Source: Verrucomicrobia bacterium UBA6775 | GTDB taxonomy: Bacteria; Verrucomicrobiota; Verrucomicrobiia; Limisphaerales; UBA1096 | Reading direction: 5' to 3' | Assembly: GCA_002453165.1 (NCBI GenBank) | Contig: DKGH01000041.1 | Coordinates: 1 to 16,517, forward strand | DNA length: 16,517 nt | Part shown: one piece after another, positions 14,532-16,517 of the stretch | Position numbering within the stretch: the first letter of the stretch is position 1 | Layout: each line of letters starts with the position of its first letter | Made by a program: the position numbers and the translations under genes | Notes under the pieces: generated by a model | The model's database searches: none | What the model saw: only the letters and a program-made list of their open reading frames with translations | What the model was told of the DNA's origin: nothing

Positions 14532-15614
14532 TTATGGCTCCAAAACTTCCAACACGTCAGTGACTTCAAACATGTCGAAGTCAGTATTGCGATGACGCAT
14601 CCCGACGCGAATGATGTCGTTTGGCAAAAGGCTGTTAAATTTGTCGGCATGGTCATTGTAAAAACCGCTTACGCGAATACGCTTCCCCATGATGCTCTTC
14701 GGCGCAGTAGCCTTGCTGGCACCGGCCACGCTTAGGACTTCATCCACGAGCATCAGCAATTCATATCCACCGCTTTCCAGAATTTTCCCCTTAAGCGTCC
14801 CGGCAAATCCACGGAATGCCTCGGGAGGGACGCCATGAGCATCTGGGCTAAACGGGACAGCACGCTCAAGTACATTGAATTTATGTGCGAAAGAAAGTGT
14901 CTGGTTTTCAAACGAATAACCACCGGTTCTAACCTTGAGCGTCTGCCCTTTTCTAATTAGCAGAAGGTTATCTCTGAATTGCCCGGACACCCCTGTCACC
15001 TTGACCGTCTTCCCCATGATCGCGTCCCGAACCTTCACGCTGCCGTTTCGATTCACCGTGGCGTAGTCGACATCCATGGTAAATTCCCCCAGCTCGATGT
15101 CCTTGGCTTTCATCCGGCCGATGACGATGGAGTAAAAATTTGCCGCCCCGCCCTTTTTTCTAATCGCGAATTTTTCTCCCTTTTTGGCCGCTCCTTTGTC
15201 GTTGCTCGTCTTTCTTGTCAAACCGTCATCAATCCGGATCACGACGGCCCCTTTTTTTAGATCGCCAAATTTAGAAGTTAGGCTTTCTCCGGTGAAAGTG
15301 ACCTTGGGCCATTTTCTTTTGTCCTTCCCCTTGGAAGGCACGATGATCGCCGCCTTGTATTGGCCATCGTCACCTTTTCCCGCACCGACGAAGTAGCCAT
15401 TGATGGTGAGTCCAGTAGTAGCGCCCATTCCGCCGGATTCGGCAGCCTTATACTTGGCCGTGGCCTCTTCCCGTGTCATCTCGCCTGCGATCACGGCTGC
15501 CTTGAGTTTTGCCCCGAGCGCCTTGAGGTCGACTGCATCATCGGCGACCACACTGCCGGCGAACATGATTGAGCCCGAGAAAATCAGGCAGGACAGGAGT
15601 TTGTTTTTTTTCAT
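14532..15614 (-). CDS. Unknown exported beta-rich protein with an N-terminal SHOCT-like helix
   Basis: A 360-residue protein not assigned to a known family. Residues 1-24 are a signal peptide (KKNKLLSCLIFSGSIMFAG, cleavage after VVA). Residues 30-57 are a charged helical pair, ALGAKLKAAVIAGEMTREEA, similar in plan to SHOCT-type motifs and to part of the upstream gene product. The rest is beta-rich, with at least two similar blocks: IMGKTVKVTGV...LIRKGQTLKV and, near the C-terminus, IMGKRIRVSGF...LLPNDIIRV. A third, more distant one may be KWPKVTFTG...LKKGAVVIRI. These could be small OB-like or beta-sandwich units. The start is the ATG at 15614; reading from the TTG at 15638 would put eight hydrophilic residues ahead of a good signal peptide. 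Gaps of 36 and 30 bases to its neighbours place it in the envelope operon. Its role is unknown. Confidence 0.75.
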   Translation of the reverse strand: MKKNKLLSCLIFSGSIMFAGSVVADDAVDLKALGAKLKAAVIAGEMTREEATAKYKAAESGGMGATTGLTINGYFVGAGKGDDGQYKAAIIVPSKGKDKRKWPKVTFTGESLTSKFGDLKKGAVVIRIDDGLTRKTSNDKGAAKKGEKFAIRKKGGAANFYSIVIGRMKAKDIELGEFTMDVDYATVNRNGSVKVRDAIMGKTVKVTGVSGQFRDNLLLIRKGQTLKVRTGGYSFENQTLSFAHKFNVLERAVPFSPDAHGVPPEAFRGFAGTLKGKILESGGYELLMLVDEVLSVAGASKATAPKSIMGKRIRVSGFYNDHADKFNSLLPNDIIRVGMRHRNTDFDMFEVTDVLEVLEP

Positions 15615-15633
15615 GATATAAAATTGGGCGGAA

Positions 15634-15647
15634 GCCAAGCGCTTGGC
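15634..15647. repeat. Inverted-phase palindrome GCCAAGCGCTTGGC between two operon genes
   Basis: A perfect 14-base palindrome using the same half-sites as CGCTTGGCCAAGCG but in the opposite order (centred on GCGC rather than GGCC). It fills the gap between the stop of the GspC/PilP-like gene at 15651 and the start of the next gene at 15614. No T run follows on the minus strand, so transcription probably continues, but a hairpin could lie close to the downstream start. Confidence 0.65.
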
Positions 15648-15650
15648 CGG

Positions 15651-16439
15651 CTATTTCCGTTTCTTTTCCTTGGGCGCCTTGCCTTTGTCGAGTTTTCGTG
15701 CCCGCTTCAGTTCAGAGAGGGAGACTTTCAGCGACTTGTCGTCGAGTCGACTCAACGCCTCGTAGGAGCGGTTGTCGATCAGTCCGTTCTCGAGCATCGA
15801 AGCGAGGTTGGCGCGTTCCCCGGAGAGCTCACCTTTTATCACGGCTGCCTTCAACTCAGCGGATGTTTGAGAAATTTTTCCGCGAGCAAGAGACTCGTTA
15901 ATCTTGGCCAGCTTATCCGCGTCGGACTTTTTTTCCTTCTTCTCCTTCTCTTTCTTTTCTGGTTCCCGACGCGGAGTCGATCGATTGGACGATACGCTGG
16001 ATCGGTTGGCCTTTGTGACGGTTGACGAGTAGGCGTCGTCCTTGAAGTTCAACTCCCTTTGTTTGCCGTTCACCGTGAGGGTGACGGTTCCGTTTTTGCG
16101 GTCGATGGTCTCGACACGGATAGCCTCCCGCTCTTCGCCCCTAGCCAACTGCAGAAACCTTGGCTTGTCGAACTTGTCGCTTGGCTTGAGCACGGCGATC
16201 GCGGCGCGCTCCACGCCATTGCGCTTGAAGATTCCTGTGAGCTTGATGTCAGTGGGCTTTTCGACTGCTGGCTTTGCAGCCGGCTTGACCAAGCGCGGCC
16301 CGTCCCCGAGATTGAAGGCGTTGCGCTTGGTGATGGTTCGAAAGGTGTTGTCGCCTGCCAGCATTGCGCTTGGCCAAGCGATGGCCCCGATGAGCAACCA
16401 TCGCAGTGTGTCTATTCTTTTTGTGTGAACCGATTCCAT
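15651..16439 (-). CDS. Exported GspC/PilP-like protein with charged tail, first gene of the operon
   Basis: A 262-residue protein of uncertain family. Residues 12-28 form a signal peptide or membrane anchor (TLRWLLIGAIAWPSAMLA). Residues about 33-132 resemble the homology region of GspC/PilP-type proteins: FRTITKRNAFNLG, DIKLTGIFKRNGVERAAIAVL, then LARGEEREAIRVETIDRKNGTVTLTVNGK, i.e. a small beta-sandwich with a processed-value pattern. A low-complexity Lys/Glu-rich linker follows (154-178), then helical motifs (KISQTSAELKAAVIKGEL; MLENGLIDNRSYEALSRL) and a very basic tail (KAPKEKKRK). The role is unknown; a scaffold in the envelope is possible. The 14-base palindrome at 16367-16380 is read as AWPS in the signal peptide. 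A sigma70-like promoter lies just upstream. Confidence 0.75.
   Translation of the reverse strand: MESVHTKRIDTLRWLLIGAIAWPSAMLAGDNTFRTITKRNAFNLGDGPRLVKPAAKPAVEKPTDIKLTGIFKRNGVERAAIAVLKPSDKFDKPRFLQLARGEEREAIRVETIDRKNGTVTLTVNGKQRELNFKDDAYSSTVTKANRSSVSSNRSTPRREPEKKEKEKKEKKSDADKLAKINESLARGKISQTSAELKAAVIKGELSGERANLASMLENGLIDNRSYEALSRLDDKSLKVSLSELKRARKLDKGKAPKEKKRK
16367..16380. repeat. Palindrome CGCTTGGCCAAGCG in a second signal-peptide coding region
   Basis: Perfect 14-base copy in the first gene of the operon, read on the minus strand as AWPS within the signal peptide, the same peptide and same frame as the copy at 864-877 in an unrelated protein. Confidence 0.85.
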
Positions 16440-16461
16440 TCGATTGACTGCAGTGGAGGGG

Positions 16462-16490
16462 AATCTACCTGAGTATCAGGCCGGTTTCAA
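16462..16490 (-). promoter_or_regulatory. Candidate sigma70-like promoter of the envelope operon
   Basis: On the minus strand TTGAAA (16490-16485, five of six to the -35 consensus) is followed after 17 bases by TAGATT (16467-16462, four of six to the -10 consensus). A transcript would begin near 16455 and leave a leader of roughly 16 bases before the ATG at 16439. This is a sequence match only. Confidence 0.4.
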
Positions 16491-16517
16491 GTGGATGGCC
16501 AGACGCTTGCGAGCGCG

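Noticed and set aside
14532..15638. Longer form of the unknown exported protein starting at a TTG at 15638
   Set aside because: It would put MASAQFYI ahead of a well-formed signal peptide that begins at the ATG at 15614.
864..16380. The repeated palindrome as a CRISPR array or mobile-element end
   Set aside because: Copies are irregularly spaced by tens to thousands of bases, with no spacers, target-site duplications or linked transposase or cas genes.

Overview
The window looks like part of a chromosome from a PVC-superphylum bacterium, most likely Verrucomicrobiota (a Pedosphaera/Limisphaera-like lineage) rather than a planctomycete. The pointers are a PVC-type membrane dehydrogenase, a DUF1549/DUF1553 cytochrome-c protein, a DUF1501 protein with a twin-arginine leader, a PQQ-type beta-propeller, a CotH-family protein, and many extracytoplasmic ankyrin repeats. 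Coding density is high, no intergenic gap reaches 200 bases, and no tRNA, rRNA, CRISPR array, insertion sequence or phage gene was seen.

Layout. Positions 1-2094 (plus strand) hold the 3' end of a PVC-type dehydrogenase and an exported SMP-30 propeller fused to an azurin-like cupredoxin, ended by an intrinsic terminator at 2115-2143. Everything from 2281 to 16439 is on the minus strand. Read in transcription order it starts at 16439 after a plausible sigma70-like promoter: a GspC/PilP-like exported protein, an unknown exported beta-rich protein, the DUF1549/DUF1553 haem protein, a PQQ-like propeller, a DUF1501 protein, an ankyrin lipoprotein and a very large CotH-ankyrin protein. Gaps are -4 to about 62 bases, so this is probably one operon, closed by a strong terminator at 5495-5533. 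A second minus-strand group follows: an acyltransferase-3 membrane protein with an ankyrin domain inside it, a PEMT/ICMT-like membrane methyltransferase, a small two-helix membrane protein, and a YbjQ/UPF0145 protein.

How the genes may work together. Almost every product is exported or membrane bound. The core DUF1549/1553-PQQ-DUF1501 set is a familiar PVC combination of unknown exact chemistry, probably envelope oxidation or degradation with cytochrome electron transfer. The unusual part is that three consecutive genes carry four copies of one roughly 150-residue ankyrin module. The module has an atypical last repeat and sits on three scaffolds: a lipid anchor, a secreted CotH-like domain and a predicted periplasmic loop of an acyltransferase. 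This suggests a shared envelope partner or mutual assembly.

The other striking signal is a short palindrome, TTGGCCAA, often extended to CGCTTGGCCAAGCG. It occurs 13 times in 16.5 kb where about 0.25 would be expected by chance. It lies in intergenic DNA, forms the stems of both strong terminators, and is also written into coding sequence, where it encodes RLAKR or, in two unrelated signal peptides, AWPS.
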